A stretch of DNA of 64,000 nucleotides from Saccharum officinarum (taxonomy: Eukaryota > Streptophyta > Magnoliopsida > Poales > Poaceae), in assembly GCA_020631735.1 (NCBI GenBank), contig CM036170.1, positions 66,293,737 to 66,357,736 of the forward strand, read 5' to 3'. A program made the translations under genes and the position numbers. Shown here one piece after another: positions 41,834-54,600 of the stretch. Numbering within the stretch: the stretch's first letter is position 1; the number at the start of each line of letters is the position of its first letter. Below the pieces are notes generated by a model that was not told the origin of the DNA, did not search any database, and saw only the letters and a list, made by a program, of their open reading frames with translations.

Positions 41834-44800
41834 TCAGATTTCTGCATCTACAGATACAGTGGAATAAGAATCAAGCAAGCAACATATGTCAACAAGTCGA
41901 TATCCACACCACAAAAGTTGGATAGCAGGCTGATTATGAGGTTCAAGAAAGCAAAGATTGGCATACGAGGAAGTGACTGGTTATGTTTTTGTCAATTGTC
42001 AAATAGGGGCACCCAACATGCAAGACATGAGAGCAAATGAATATATGCTCCATCAAACTTGATGAAATAACAAAAGCAAACACAGTGCTAATGCAGCGAT
42101 ACTGTTCTTGCAAAATCGAGTTAAAATATGGCATCATAGAACATCGGCGCCAGTATTCTACTCAAACATTTTTTTCTCAAAGAATATTCAAAAGGCAACT
42201 GCATATGAAATTTGTTTTATCCTCTGATGGAAAACTGCATATGAACAACAAATAGATGTACACAAGGACCAAAGCATTTTTGTATCTCAAACTATCATCA
42301 GTAAGTTGCCAACACTCAGAAACCAGGACAATTCTATCCCAAACTAAAGGACCTAGCACACCATACAGTTCAATCATGTAGGGAAAATATCCCTGTCTTG
42401 TTTTTTTTTTAATCTTTTGCTACAATTTTCTGCAACCAAGGACAACATGTTAAACTCCCTGTACCGTCACAAGTTGCCCACAATCTAAGAATAAAAAAAT
42501 GGTGATGGCAACAGGGCCAACAAACCAATAAGGCCCCTAGTCCAGATCCATTTGTTCCAAACAACTTCCAATTAAGAAGAATAGCTTGTGTTCTTGAGCT
42601 AGCAGACAACAGTAATTATATCCACAGCATGGTTACTTATAAATGAAAAATAAGATGATAAAATGGTATGCTTCAATCAATAATATGTGGATGATCTGTA
42701 GTTTGAAGTGGTTTAATGACAATGTTGGTTCTCATTTAATGCAATTAGGGAGAAGTAACAACATGAGAGCAAGAAATTAACAGAGTAGTAACACCAAGGC
42801 AATAAGAGAAGTGAGGATGGCATGATAACAGCGTGGCAGTAGCAATACAGAATGTCAGGGAATAAGAATAAACAGAAAAAAGGAGGGGGCCGATACCACC
42901 ATAGAAGTAACACAAATACTCCAGATGCATAAAGGATTACAGAGGCGGACAATCAAGATAATTTTTAACCAGCGTTTCAAAGGTGTCGCCTAGGCATCCA
43001 GGCGTACCCAGCTCACCTTGGGAAACAGTGGCGACTTGTCGCCCGCCTAGGCATCCAGGCAGACCCAGCACTCGCCTGGATGCCTAGTCTCCTTTTAAAC
43101 ACTGTTTTTAACTAGAAAAAAAATACTCTAGATTTCTGAAGTACGTCATGTTTTTAAATGTCTGTGTCCCTAGGCAAAACCTTCCAAAAAAGCAAACACT
43201 TTGAAGTGTAAAACCCTCCACAAAGGTGGCAGTGAATAAATTTCTGCTTTAGTGACAACCTTAAATGTGTGACAGATTAGACCTAAGAAAAAGAGAGACT
43301 AATTTTAAGCAGGCAGTCTTGAACTAGTTTGATTAAATTGCAAAGCAAGCTAAGTAGCTATGTGCAACTTTGGCAAAGCATCTGAGCTACTGTCCCATGA
43401 TGCAAATTTTCCTTATTTATTCAACTGGAAAGCTTGCCCACAAAGAGAAGACATGTCCAACAACTGAGTGTTGCAGAAATGCGTATGTTGCGTTGGATTT
43501 GTGGTCACACAAGGATGGACCGAGTGCGAAATGATGATATTCGTGATCGTCTAGGGGTAGCACCTATTGAAGAGAAGCTTGTCCAACATCGGTTGAGGTG
43601 GTTTGGCCATTTACAAAGGAGACCTCCAGAGACACCAGTGCATTATGGAGTTCTAAGTCAAGATAATAAGGTGAGGAGAGGCAGAGGAAGGCCAAAGTTG
43701 ACTTGGGAAGAGACAATAAAAAGAGATTTGAAAGAATGGGATATACCTAGAGACCTATGTCTGAATAGGAGTGCTTGGAAAACGGCTATTGACGTTCCTG
43801 AACCGTAACTGACGGTGTTTGTTGGGTCTCAACTCTAGCCTACCCCAACTTGCTTGGGACTGACAGGCTTGGTTGTTGTTGTTGTTGTTATTCAACTGGA
43901 AAGCATAGTCTACCATTTTGATTTATGATAAACTTCTACAGTGAGTATTGAACTATTAAAAATTTAAAATAAAATAGTGATTTATCAATCAGCCTATACA
44001 CTCATAAAAAAGGTAACTAGAGATGTAACACGCCCAACTCCTGCTGGCCCTGCCACATGCAACTAATAATATAGCTATTGACATTATAATTCTGTCTGGC
44101 AAGGTTCAGTGTTTGCTTAATATCTGCAAAATTGTTGTTCAGTTGAATTTAAATTTCTTGTGCTTACTCTAAACACGTTAAAATCATATCCGAGCAAAAT
44201 ATTTCCTCAATGTTTCAATGTACACTATCCAGCATAACCGACTAAGCAAGGAATAAAAAAGCAATATCAACAGCATAGTTCTTAAGGCGTCGCCTAGGCG
44301 TCTGGGCGATTTCCCAAGTGAGGCATCGGGCTCGCCGTGGCTTCCGTGCGTATGGCGTCGCCATGGCGTCGGACGGACGCCGCACGCGCGAAAAGGCGCC
44401 GCGCGCGGGAGGAAAAGGAGCCGCGCGGGGGAGGAAAAGGTTTCCGCGCCCGCGGGAGAAGGGGCACGCAGGAGGAAAACGCGTCGCGCGCGGGGGAGAA
44501 GAGGCGCGCAGGCGGAAAAGGCATCGCGCACGCGGGAGAACGACCATCCTTGGTCCCTGCTGCTTGCTAATTGAGAGACAGAGGGAGAGAGGGAGGAGAG
44601 GAGGGAAGAGAAAATGGCGGCTGGAGCACCTGAGCCACTCCCGCCCCTTCCGCTCCGCCGATTCGCGGCTGCGACCTCACGGCCCCCCACCGATTTGCGT
44701 CTTCGACCTCGGCTCCGCTCCATCAGCCTCCGTCGTCCTGCTACGACAGTGCGACTCGTATCTCTTCCTCTGCTCAAGGCGGCATGGCCATGCGGGACGC

Positions 44801-46616
44801 GACCGAGGACGGGGCACAAAGGAGAGGTGGTAGGAAGGGGAGGCGGAGGGGACGCTGGATGCAGATGGAGGCGGGACGGAGAGAGGCAGGGGCAGGCGAA
44901 GGGGGGGATTCCCTACCAGCAGCTCAGGATCCTTCACATCGGCTCACAAGTACCACTTCTCCTCTCCCCTCCTCTGCTCTTCATCGCACTTCCTTCCTCT
45001 GCTCTTCCTCTCCTTTCCTTCCTCTGTTCAGAAGTGAACTATATTGCTTACGCTTGCTTGGATCTTGGACTTGGATATACTCCTCTGATGTGGTATGCTG
45101 CTTGTGCTTGGATAGTTGGATAGGGTATAAACTGCTCAAGGTAGTATGGGTGGTGGCTGCTTGTGCATAGGCTCTAAAATTGGAAGCAAAAAGTATGTAT
45201 AAAGTTATGTTTATCCTGCTTTAGTGTATGTGAGTGTATGTGTGTGGCGTCGCCTCGCCGCGCGCCTAATTCGCCTAGGCGTCTGGAAGGGGGTGGGTCG
45301 CCACGCCTCGCCTTACCGCCTTAAAAACTATGATCAACAGTGAAGATATGCAGTCTGCAGCAGCAGATGTATTTGCACCATACATTCATGTACATTTGTA
45401 CCTTTGCCACTACGATGGTATTGTCCTGGTACAATTCTAAGAGAACCGGCAAACATGTAGCATTAGTCACTTTCAGTATTGTTAACAGTTTACAAGAGCC
45501 TGAAGCAAGTTAATTGATTTAACATAAACTAATTTGGCTGGCCAAAAAGATTTATGGGTCTTTAAATAAGCCTGAGGGCAGTAGTACCATGAAACATACC
45601 GCACTATCAGGTTTGCCATTGACGCTACACTAGAACTTTTACAGGAGATCAAAGAATAACAAATAACCAAATAACTGAAGGAAATTCCTTACTGAATCAA
45701 CTATACTGTACTAACATTTGTCTTCCATATCAGAAAGTTACATAATAAATCGTTGCATAAAACACTTCATTGCAAAATAGTCAATCAGCATTATTAAAGT
45801 GAAAACATAGAGTTAAGAAAAGAAAAGAGGCAGACCTTTCTGCACCTCAGGCGCATCGTGATAAACAGGTTCGTCCTCCGGTACAGTGTGCAACTCATCT
45901 GTCGCCCCTGCTGCATCTCCACCGGCACCTGCAGCGTCATCAGGGTAGCGAACAACCACAACGGGGCATACACAGTGGTGTACGCAGTAATCACTGACAC
46001 TCCCAAGCCTCCCCTTGCCGCCTTTCCGGGATGCCCCGAAACCGCGGCTCCCCATGATCATAGCGGACAGGCCAAGGCGCTCCGCCTCGAGGCAGAGGCG
46101 CTCCTTCATGTCGTGGTCCTTGACGACGTGGATCTTGAAGGGGATCTGGGCGTCGACCAGCGGCTGCGCGAGGTCCTGCGCCTTGGTGGAGGTGAAGGCG
46201 TCGTAGTCCTCCTCCCGCTTCTTCTGCAGCTCCTCCTCGGAGGGGCCGCCCTCGACGGCGGCGGCGGCGGCGTCCTCGGCGGCGTCGGCCTCGTCAGCGA
46301 CGGAGACCGGGATGGAGCCCCAGTCGGCGCCGTAGAGGACGGAGGTGGGGCGCACGTGCAGCAGCACGACGGCGTCCCCGGGGCGCAGGTAGTTCTGCAC
46401 GGCCCACCTGACGGCGAAGGCGGACTCGTCGGAGAGGTCGACGGCGATGGCGATGCGGCGGTGCGGGGAGGCCGGGTTGGTCCCAGCCAGCGAGGAGAAG
46501 AAGAAGCGCGGGGAGGAGGGCTGGATCGCGGCCGCCTGCGCCGCCGCCGAGAGCCGCACCGCCGCCGGGGCCGCGGGGACGTCGGCGCCGGCGCCGGTGG
46601 AGGGGTTGGCCGCCAT
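41834..46616 (-). CDS. Universal stress protein (PHOS32/34-like), two exons
   Basis: The main exon is 46616-45836 (260 codons plus one base). It ends at a GT donor (CAGAAAG|GTCTGC). I propose the last exon starts at 41847 after CTGTAG and adds only four residues before TGA at 41836-41834, giving 264 residues; this 4-kb intron is an inference. The Usp fold spans about residues 54-215: IAIAVDLSDESAFAVRWAV at its start and the nucleotide-binding loop MGSRGFGASRKGGKGRLGSVS near the end, followed by DYCVHHCVCPVVVVRYPDD. An N-terminal Ser35-Pro36 lies where PHOS32-type proteins are phosphorylated by MAP kinases. The family binds ATP and responds to stress. Alternatively translation ends soon after 45836 in the intron (the unspliced frame stops at 45813). 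Confidence 0.8.
42970..43104. mobile_element. hAT-like MITE, 135 bp, with 8-bp duplication
   Basis: The ends CAGCGTTTCAAAGG and CCTTTTAAACACTG are imperfect inverted repeats, flanked by a perfect 8-bp duplication TTTTTAAC (42962-42969 and 43105-43112). The interior has repeated GCCTAGGCATCCAGGC units. It lies in the stress-protein intron. Confidence 0.85.
43434..43808 (+). pseudogene. C-terminal fragment of a LINE reverse transcriptase protein
   Basis: About 124 codons with MRMLRWICGHTRMDRVRND, LVQHRLRWFGHLQRRP and RGRGRPKLTWEETIKRDLK, the end of a very common plant LINE ORF2. The catalytic domains are missing because the copy is truncated. It ends at a normal stop with VPEP. Confidence 0.88.
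43434..43887 (+). mobile_element. 5'-truncated RTE-type LINE with (TTG)n tail
   Basis: The insert is flanked by a perfect 17-bp duplication (TTATTCAACTGGAAAGC at 43417-43433 and 43888-43904) and ends in a (GTT)n tail (about 43872-43889). It contains the last part of a LINE ORF (to the stop at 43806). Variable duplication length and a simple-repeat tail are typical of RTE-clade LINEs. Confidence 0.9.
44274..45332. mobile_element. hAT-like non-autonomous transposon, 1.06 kb, in the stress-protein intron
   Basis: The ends CATAGTTCTTAAGGCG and CGCCTTAAAAACTATG are inverted repeats flanked by a perfect 8-bp duplication ATCAACAG (44266-44273 and 45333-45340). Near both ends are CGCCTAGGCGTCTGG units like those in the 135-bp MITE at 42970-43104. 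The middle is GC-rich and has long spurious frames on both strands (44318-44833, 44614-45123, 44184-44819) but no transposase domain. It might contain captured gene sequence. Confidence 0.88.
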
Positions 46617-47955
46617 GGGGTGCGTGAGTGGGTGGTGGGAGGTAAGTCGTCGGAGGAACGGCGCGCTAGGGCTCTGCCGCGTTTACTCCGATGATGAACA
46701 AGTGCTTGTTGTTTTTTTTGGGAAATTTTCGGTGGCGATTTGATCCGGGATGCAGGCAAGGGGAGAGAGGGTTTTGGTTCGAAATGGAATGTGCGAGACC
46801 AAGAGGCGAGAGAGCAGCAGCGTAGTGCGGGTGCTCCGAACCTTTGCAACAGCGAGGCTGATCTGGGGAAGAATGACTTGTTGTACACGTAGCAGTCTAG
46901 TGGTGCCCCACCGTCTGCTCCTTTTGTCTTGCTTCTTCTAATTCTAAATTCTAATCTTTTATTTGTAGCCCGTCTATCCTTGCGATGATTTTCAGTTGCT
47001 GCTTGACCAAAAGTCCAAAACTGGTAATGCTGGTTCATCTTCCATCGGAGTGCCGAGTGCACGACTTCGGCGAGAATCAGCATGATTCCTTTAGAATTTC
47101 CCTGCTAGGGATGCCTTCTGCTTGACAGCATGCTGGCAGCTGGTTAACTCTTCTTCTTTTTTTTGAGAAACTGGCAGCTGGTTTACTGTTCTTAGCTTAC
47201 CTTGCTGATAGTTTTCCTGATGGGCGGTGGCGGTCCAGCCCAGGATCAAATGTTATGGTCAATGATCATAGGCCAATCCTGAGCGCACGACGTGGTTCTT
47301 AACCAAGGTCGGCGTGGAAACGCATTGCCACATGGGCGCCCCCATTCGTTCGCCGCCGGTCCATACGCGTAAGTTACTGGAGACTGCATCGAATGAAGAG
47401 GACTATTGACTCCCGACTCAACGAGACAATCCCGTCAACGGCGGTCCACAGTAACAGTTGGAGGCGGAGGAACCGTCGGCGTCACGTCCCGGTCACCCGG
47501 CGAACTGCCGTCTCCCGCGCTCGCCTTATCCGCTCGCGTCGTACCAAAATCTCGCGTCATGTACGGCGCACCAAACTGGCAGGGAATGAATGGTGCGACG
47601 TGCGTGCGACGCGCGGGCGGTTGCAGCGCTTGGTGCCGACGTGCCGTCCGGCTTTCTTTTGATCAGGTCGATGATTCCGATCGTCTCTTTCCTTGCAAGT
47701 TCCATCGTCCGGATATTCTTCTAGCATGTCCAAAGAATTTTCCTGTCCATTAATAACTAGCAGCAGGAGCATGTTCGCTTTGTTGAAAAATCATAGTTAA
47801 AAGTACTGTTCGCTGATTTGTTGTGAGATAAAAATATTATTTTAACTAGAAAAACAAGTTAAAAAATATAGATTATAAGACAAGCGAAAGCCTTACGAAT
47901 ATATGATCAGAAAAGGGAGAGCAATGTGGGGTGGGGGGGGGGAATTGTATGCGAC
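46617..47955. other. Upstream region of the stress-protein gene and intergenic DNA
   Basis: It includes the gene's 5' UTR and promoter (to about 46900). Beyond that is mixed sequence with a GC-rich patch (about 47340-47690) and a poly-G run (about 47930-47941). No gene is recognised. Confidence 0.45.
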
Positions 47956-48456
47956 TAAGGATGGCTAACGAGCCAGCTCGGCTCGGCTCGGCTCGTTAGG
48001 ATAACGAGCCAGCTCGGCTCGGCTCGTTATCTTAACGAGCCAGAAAGCCAACTCGGCTCGGCTTGTTACGAGCTCGAGCTGGCTCGTTAGGCTCGCGAGC
48101 CAGAAAAAAAATACAAAATATAATATTTGTATTTATCTAAAGCATAAAAATATTAATAATATAAAAATAATATATTCAATAGCCTTAAATCGAACAAAAT
48201 ATTCATATGAGCTAACATATCATCTATTTGTGAAGTGCAAAACATGAAGTAATACAAAACTAATATAAGTTATGGTGACTTTTTCTCTAAAACTACGGCT
48301 CGTTTGGCTCACGAGTGGCTCACGAGGCAGCTCGAGTTGGCTCGTTATAGCTAACGAGCTAAAATCCTGGCTCGGCTCGGCTCGCCGAGCCGAGCTGAGC
48401 CGAGCCAGCCACGAGCCGAGCGAGCTAACGAGCTTCGAGTTTTTCGTCCAGCCTTA
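47956..48456. mobile_element. hAT (Ac/Ds-like) element rich in CGGCTCGGCTCG repeats
   Basis: The ends TAAGGATGGC and GTCCAGCCTTA are short inverted repeats similar to Ac/Ds termini. They are flanked by a perfect 8-bp duplication TATGCGAC (47948-47955 and 48457-48464). Both subterminal regions are dense arrays of GAGCCAGCTCGGCTCGGCTC units and AACGAGC, in opposite orientations, around an AT-rich centre. There is no coding capacity. Confidence 0.82.
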
Positions 48457-48757
48457 TATGCGACACCGTCGCACATCGCCTTCCGTGCGACATAATGGCT
48501 CAACGCATGTCTGCAGGTCCCACCAGGCAGGTTCCATCGGGCATGTAGCATGGTCGAGCGATGAGCTGAGTCCGTGTTTCTGGGCCACGTGCCAGCCAGC
48601 CACGGGTGTCGCACGCCAGGGCTGTGCGACGGCGTCGCCTAGAATCCTTTTTCCTAATGTGGCATCCTGGCATGGCATCGCCGGCCTACCCTGCATCAGC
48701 ATCACTTGATGCGGAAACAGACTCCCAGAGGATGACGAGGAGACGAGCATTCGGTGT

Positions 48758-51622
48758 TGTCACACCCATTTTTAAGGATAAAAATAGGATGTATAAAAGA
48801 TTCATGTGCGCCCCAGGAAACAGTCGCACACATAAGTTGACAAATTACAAAGTATCATCATAGTGCTTATTACATAACGAATAAGTATTTAAGACATAGT
48901 CTTGAACGATAGGTAGTAATATCTAATAGTAATTCTTCAGCGGAAACTCCACACAGGGACACGGTTGACTGGTTGACACCAAGACTAGTACTCATTCCGA
49001 TAATCTTCCTCTTTATATTCATCTGTTATGGTGAAAATAGCAAGGGTGAGTCCATGTCGAACTCAACAAATATAACACAGGGTTCATGAGGCTCAAAAGG
49101 CAAGACATTGTTTAACTGCGTTTAGCTTTTAATCATATATTAGCAATTGAGTAGCATCAAGATAAACCACTTCCCATTAAAGAACCAATGATCAATTGTA
49201 ATAAGGATAATGAATGGCATTAACATGAGCAAATAATAATCAACAATAATTAAGCATGATATAACAGTTATAATCAACTATTCCATAAGAATCCTCAAGG
49301 CCGCTCATATCCGTGAGCACGGCTAGTATACCAGTTTTTAACTCTGCGCAGAGGTGTACACTTTCACTGTGAGTCATGATTTCCAAATGAGTGGGGAGAT
49401 CAAGCCCAAACACCCGAGAACCATATAAAGCCGCTCAAAAGTTCGTCTAACAAGTTAGGGCCATTAGATTCACTCGGCAGGCAGATGTAGAACCCCCCTT
49501 CCCTGTGGCACAACAACCGCAGCCTATACACACTAGGCCAGGGGCTCGCACTACACCCAACGTGGCAAGCCATTCTTACGCCATTTAAGGTAACCTCTAA
49601 CAAGCTAGAAAAGGTCTCTTGAACAACTAAAGCCAGAGCCATATAGCCCTCACAGCTGTACTGTATATCCCGGTTATCACTTACAGATAAGTCCTTATGG
49701 AGAGAAACCAGAACATCAAAATAATACACATGCTCTAGCCCCCTTTTAACAGTAATAAAATCATCTTAATAGTTGATTGCTTAATCCATTAATCAAATTA
49801 CAAGATCATTGTTCTTAGTTTAAGCACTAGCAGTAGCTACCCATATGCATTCCCAAGGTTGACAAGGAATCAAGATAACAATCACTAAGTTATAATCTCT
49901 AAGGTTGTCAAGGTAAGCACATGCATATGTATGACAATTCAATGTATAAGTAACAAGGATAGTCCTGTGTTATACTTGCCTTGATCAAAGCTTTCCAAGT
50001 GATACTGCTGACTTGGCTCAAAGTAATACTTTGAATCGTCCAGATACTGCTCACCTTCTATACTCGATCATCAACCAACAACACACATGCATCCAATCAA
50101 ACAAACACGAAGCAAACAAAGAGATACAATTAGAACAGTACACCAATAGTAGCAAAACAGTAATAAAAGTTTATAAAACTCTTCTACACGTTTCTACGAT
50201 CACACAGACGCAAAGATCACCAAATTCGGAGTTAAAACGTGAAAGTTATGAATTTTCTAAGATTTCCTATAGATAAATAAATACTTAATTATAAACTCGA
50301 AAAATAAATTATCAAAACTAACTGTACAACTACACTAACATGTAGAGCTCGCAAATACGAACCTAACGCAACTTGAACGGATCAAATCGGAGTTAAAACG
50401 AAGATTTTATGACCAAAACAATTTTAGTGACAAAACTGTAAATACCTGAAAACGTATTTTTGACTTAAACCGGGAGAGAATACGCTTTTCAAACACGAAA
50501 ACGTACTTTCAGTTTTACGCTACGGACCGCGGTTTGATTACTAAAAAGCTGAGTGTCTCTTTAGAAAGATTACCCCGCGAAGGGGTATCTTCTAATCTGG
50601 GCCGTTGATTCAAAAATGGACGGCTCACAATCACCTGCAACTCTACAGTAAAAAGTCCGGCCTCCATCACCAAGTCCGCCCGGCAACACCCCATGGTCGG
50701 CGGCCCTTCCATGGCCGGCGATGGCGGTTCTCCCCACCGAGACCACCATTCAAGCCCGCGTTTGATCCTACGGAAAGAGAAACTTCGCGCGAACTCAAAT
50801 ACGCTAAGAAAAACTAACCACGTGAACCACACGCGACGCACAGCAACAAGGGGCGGCGGCGCCATTGCCGCACCATCGGCGAGCTTCAAAACCACGACTA
50901 GGACCACCTCCACCCAAAGGAATAGCCTAGAACTAAAGAGGAGAAGAATGCAGTCTCACCAATGCCACGAAGTCGGCCCCGAATCCACCCAACGGCTCCA
51001 CCCGCGAGCAACCGTCACCTCCAACCACCTCAACCCTAAACCTTCGATTCCTTGCGGTAGAGTTCACGGTTTAGATGAAAAACGGAAACTAGAGGGTCAA
51101 TACGTCCTATTTATAGCCTCAAATCGTTGATTTTGGTTAGACCTGCCCGGAAATCTCGGAACCGACCGACATGGTCGTGTTCGGTTTGGAGTCCGGAACA
51201 AATACGGGAGGTAAAAGAAGACCGACGTCCGGGCCCCACCTGTCAGCGGTAGAAAGGAGGGAGGGCGCGGCTGTTGGATCGGCCGACGGGGCTGCGGCGA
51301 TACTAACTCGGCCGCGACGACGCTGGACGGCCCACGCGGGCAGGCGCGGAGGAAAGCAGGCCGTCCGACGGGCCTTCGGACCAATCAGGTAAGAAGGTAA
51401 GTTGTTTCTTTTTTCTCTCTCTTTTGTTTCTTTTCTTTTCTAATTTCCAAACATATTTTCAAATCAAATTTTCCTAAACCAAATCAAATAAAACAAATAT
51501 ATCCACACCACAAAATAAAATAAATGCAACAGCATGAATGCAACACCAAATAGTTTTCAAAATTTTAATTCCCTTTCTCTAAATTATTTAAAATTTGTTA
51601 CTCCTAAAATTTGGGTGTTACA
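48758..51622 (-). repeat. 3' LTR of the chromovirus (minus orientation)
   Basis: A 2865-bp LTR. It contains a GC-rich block (about 50570-51380) with spurious open frames that recur at the same place in the other LTR. Confidence 0.95.
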
Positions 51623-51640
51623 AATTCTACCCCCCTTAAA
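51623..51640 (-). other. Polypurine tract of the chromovirus
   Basis: On the minus strand AAGGGGGGTAGAATTTG directly precedes the LTR start TGTAACACCC. Confidence 0.8.
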
Positions 51641-51667
51641 AGAATCTCGTCCTTGAGATTGAACTGC

Positions 51668-54600
51668 TTACTCAAACAACTGCGGATATGATTTCCTCAA
51701 TTCATCCTCTCTTTCCCAAGTTGCCTCTGCCTCTGAATATCGATTCCACTGCACTTTGCACATTTTAATAATCCGACTTCGAGTAACTCTCTCAGCAGTC
51801 TCCAAAATCTTAATAGGAAACTCTTCATATGTAAGATCCTCCTTAACAGTCAACTCTTCTAAAGGTATCTGCTCCTCAGGCACCCGTAAACACTTCTTAA
51901 GTTGTGAAACATGAAACACATCATGTACTCCAGATAAATTTTCAGGCAACTCTAATTGATAAGCAACTTCCCCACGTCTAGCAATAACTTTAAATGGTCC
52001 AACATACCTTGGTGCTAGTTTACCTTTCATGTTAAATCTCCTCACACTTTTCATAGGTGACACCTTCAAATAAACATAATCACCTACCTCAAAAACTAAA
52101 TCTCTTCTTCTATTGTCAGCATAACTCTTCTGACGAGACTGTGCTACTCTCAAATTCTCACGAATCACTCGCACTTGATCTTCTGCGTTTCTAAGAACAT
52201 CTGTACCAAACACTTGAGATTCACCTGTCTGATCCCAAAACAATGGAGTTCTACACTTACGTCCATACAAAGCTTCAAACGGTGCCATCTTAAGACTCTG
52301 TTGATAACTATTATTGTAAGAGAATTCTGCATAAGGCAAACTCTTATCCCAACTAGTTCCATATTGCAATGCACAAGCTCTCAACATATCCTCTAATACC
52401 TGGTTGGTCCTTTCAGTCTGTCCATCTGTCTGTGGATGATATGCTGTACTAAAATTCAATTTTGTTCCCAATGATTCATGCACAGCTTTCCAAAAATGCG
52501 ACGTAAACTGCGATCCTCGATCAGATACAATCTTCTTTGGTACTCCATGCAAACAGACTATTCTCTCCATATACAACTCTGCCAATTTTGGTCCATGGTA
52601 AGTAGTCTTAACTGGTATAAAATGAGCAACTTTAGTTAACCGATCTACTATCACCCAAATAGAGTCATAACCTTTCTGAGTACGAGGTAACCCTACTATA
52701 AAATCCATACCAACTTCCTCCCACTTCCATTCAGGAATCTTCATTGGTTGCAACAATCCAGCAGGTCTCTGATGCTCTGCTTTCACCCTTTGACAAGTGT
52801 CACACAATACCACATACTCAGCCACATCTCGCTTTAATACAACCCACCAATATTTCTGTTTCAGATCCAAATACATCTTAGTACTACTAGGATGAATAGA
52901 ATAAGCTGACTCATGAGCTTCGCGAAGAATTGCCTGTCTAACAGTTTGATCCTCAGGTACACACAGCCTCTTTCCAAACCACAAAATTCCATTATCATCC
53001 ATCCGAAAGCCTGGTGACTTACCAATCACTATATCTTCCGCTATCTTCTTTAGTTTCTCATCCTTCAACTGACCCTTATAGATTTCTTGCTCTAAGGTAG
53101 GCTCTATCACTAATTCCATTGTATTAGTAACAATGCTCAAATTCAAATATTCAAATTCAGCACATAACTCCCTAGTCATAGACAACGTTCGTATCACATT
53201 GGCATAACTTTTCCTACTAAGAGCATCAGCTACTACGTTAGCCTTACCAGGATGATAGTGTATCTCAATATCATAATCCTTAATCAACTCTAACCATCTG
53301 CGTTGTCTCAAATTCAGATCTGACTGAGTGAAAATATACTTCAAACTCTTATGATCGGTGTATATATCACTCTTATGTCCAATCAAATAATGTCTCCAAA
53401 TCTTTAAAGCATGAACTACAGCTGCTAACTCCAAATCATGTGTAGGATAATTCAACTCATGCTTTCTCAACTGCCTAGATGCATAAGCCACAACTCTGCC
53501 TTCTTGCATAAGAACACATCCCAAACCTTGACGAGAAGCATCACAGTAAATAGAAAACTTCTTACTCAAATTTGGCAAAACCAAAACAGGCGCTGTAGTC
53601 AACCTCTTCTTCAATTCCTCAAAACTAGCTTGACATTTATCTGACCACACAAACTTGGCATTCTTCTCTAACAGAGATGTCATAGGTTTAGCAAGTTTAG
53701 AAAACCCTTCAATGAACCGTCTGTAATATCCAGCTAATCCCAAGAAACTACGAATCTCGCTAACATCATTAGGTGGTTTTCAATTTAATACATCATTTAC
53801 TTTACCTGGATCCACTGATATCCCTCCATTAGAAACAATATGACCAAGGAAAGAAACTTCCTTCAACCAAAACTCACATTTACTTCGCTTCGCATACAGT
53901 TTATGCTCTCTAAGTTTCTGCAATACCAACCTCAAATGTTCAGCATGCTCTTCCTCCGTCTTGGAAAATACCAGTATATCATCAATAAATACCACCACAA
54001 ACTTATCCAAATATTCCATAAACACCTTATTCATCATGTACATAAAGTATGCAGGTGCATTGGTCAATCCAAATGACATAACAGTATACTCATACAATCC
54101 ATACCTTGTAGTAAAAGCTGTCTTTGGAATATCAGAAACACGAATCTTCAACTGATGATAACCAGAACGTAAATCAATCTTAGAGAACACACAAGCACCT
54201 CTTAACTGATCAAACAAGTCATCAATCCTGGGCAAAGGATACTTATTCTTGATAGTTACCTCATTTAGTGACCGGTAATCAACACACATCCTCTGACCGC
54301 CATCTTTCTTATCAACAAAAATAACTGGTGCTCCCCAAGGTGATGAACTAGGTCGAATAAAACCTTTATCTTGTAATTCTTTAATTTGTTTCTTAAGTTC
54401 TTCTAATTCATCTACTCCCATCCTATATGGTCGTTTGGCTATAGGTGCAGTTCCAGGAAGTAATTCAATAAGAAATTCAATGTCTCGGTCAGGTGGCATA
54501 CCTGGCAATTCATCAGGGAAGACATCCGGAAATTCCTCAATCACTGAATTCTCCTTAATAGTATCTTCAAGCTGATTCACCACAGCGGTTGGTTGCTTCT

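Noticed and set aside
44184..45123. Several 130-210-codon frames on both strands
   Set aside because: All lie in the GC-rich centre of a hAT-like element; no recognisable protein, and opposite-strand frames overlap completely.
45858..46694. 278-codon plus-strand frame opposite the stress protein
   Set aside because: It is the shadow of a GC-rich exon; the minus-strand frame has a clear Usp domain.
46106..47083. 325-codon minus-strand frame upstream of and overlapping the stress-protein exon
   Set aside because: It is out of frame with the Usp domain and becomes Pro/Arg/Ser repeats over the exon; a composition artefact.
50515..51130. 132- and 145-codon frames repeated at 59440-60055
   Set aside because: Both copies are within the chromovirus LTRs; the frames overlap on opposite strands and are copied only because the LTRs are.
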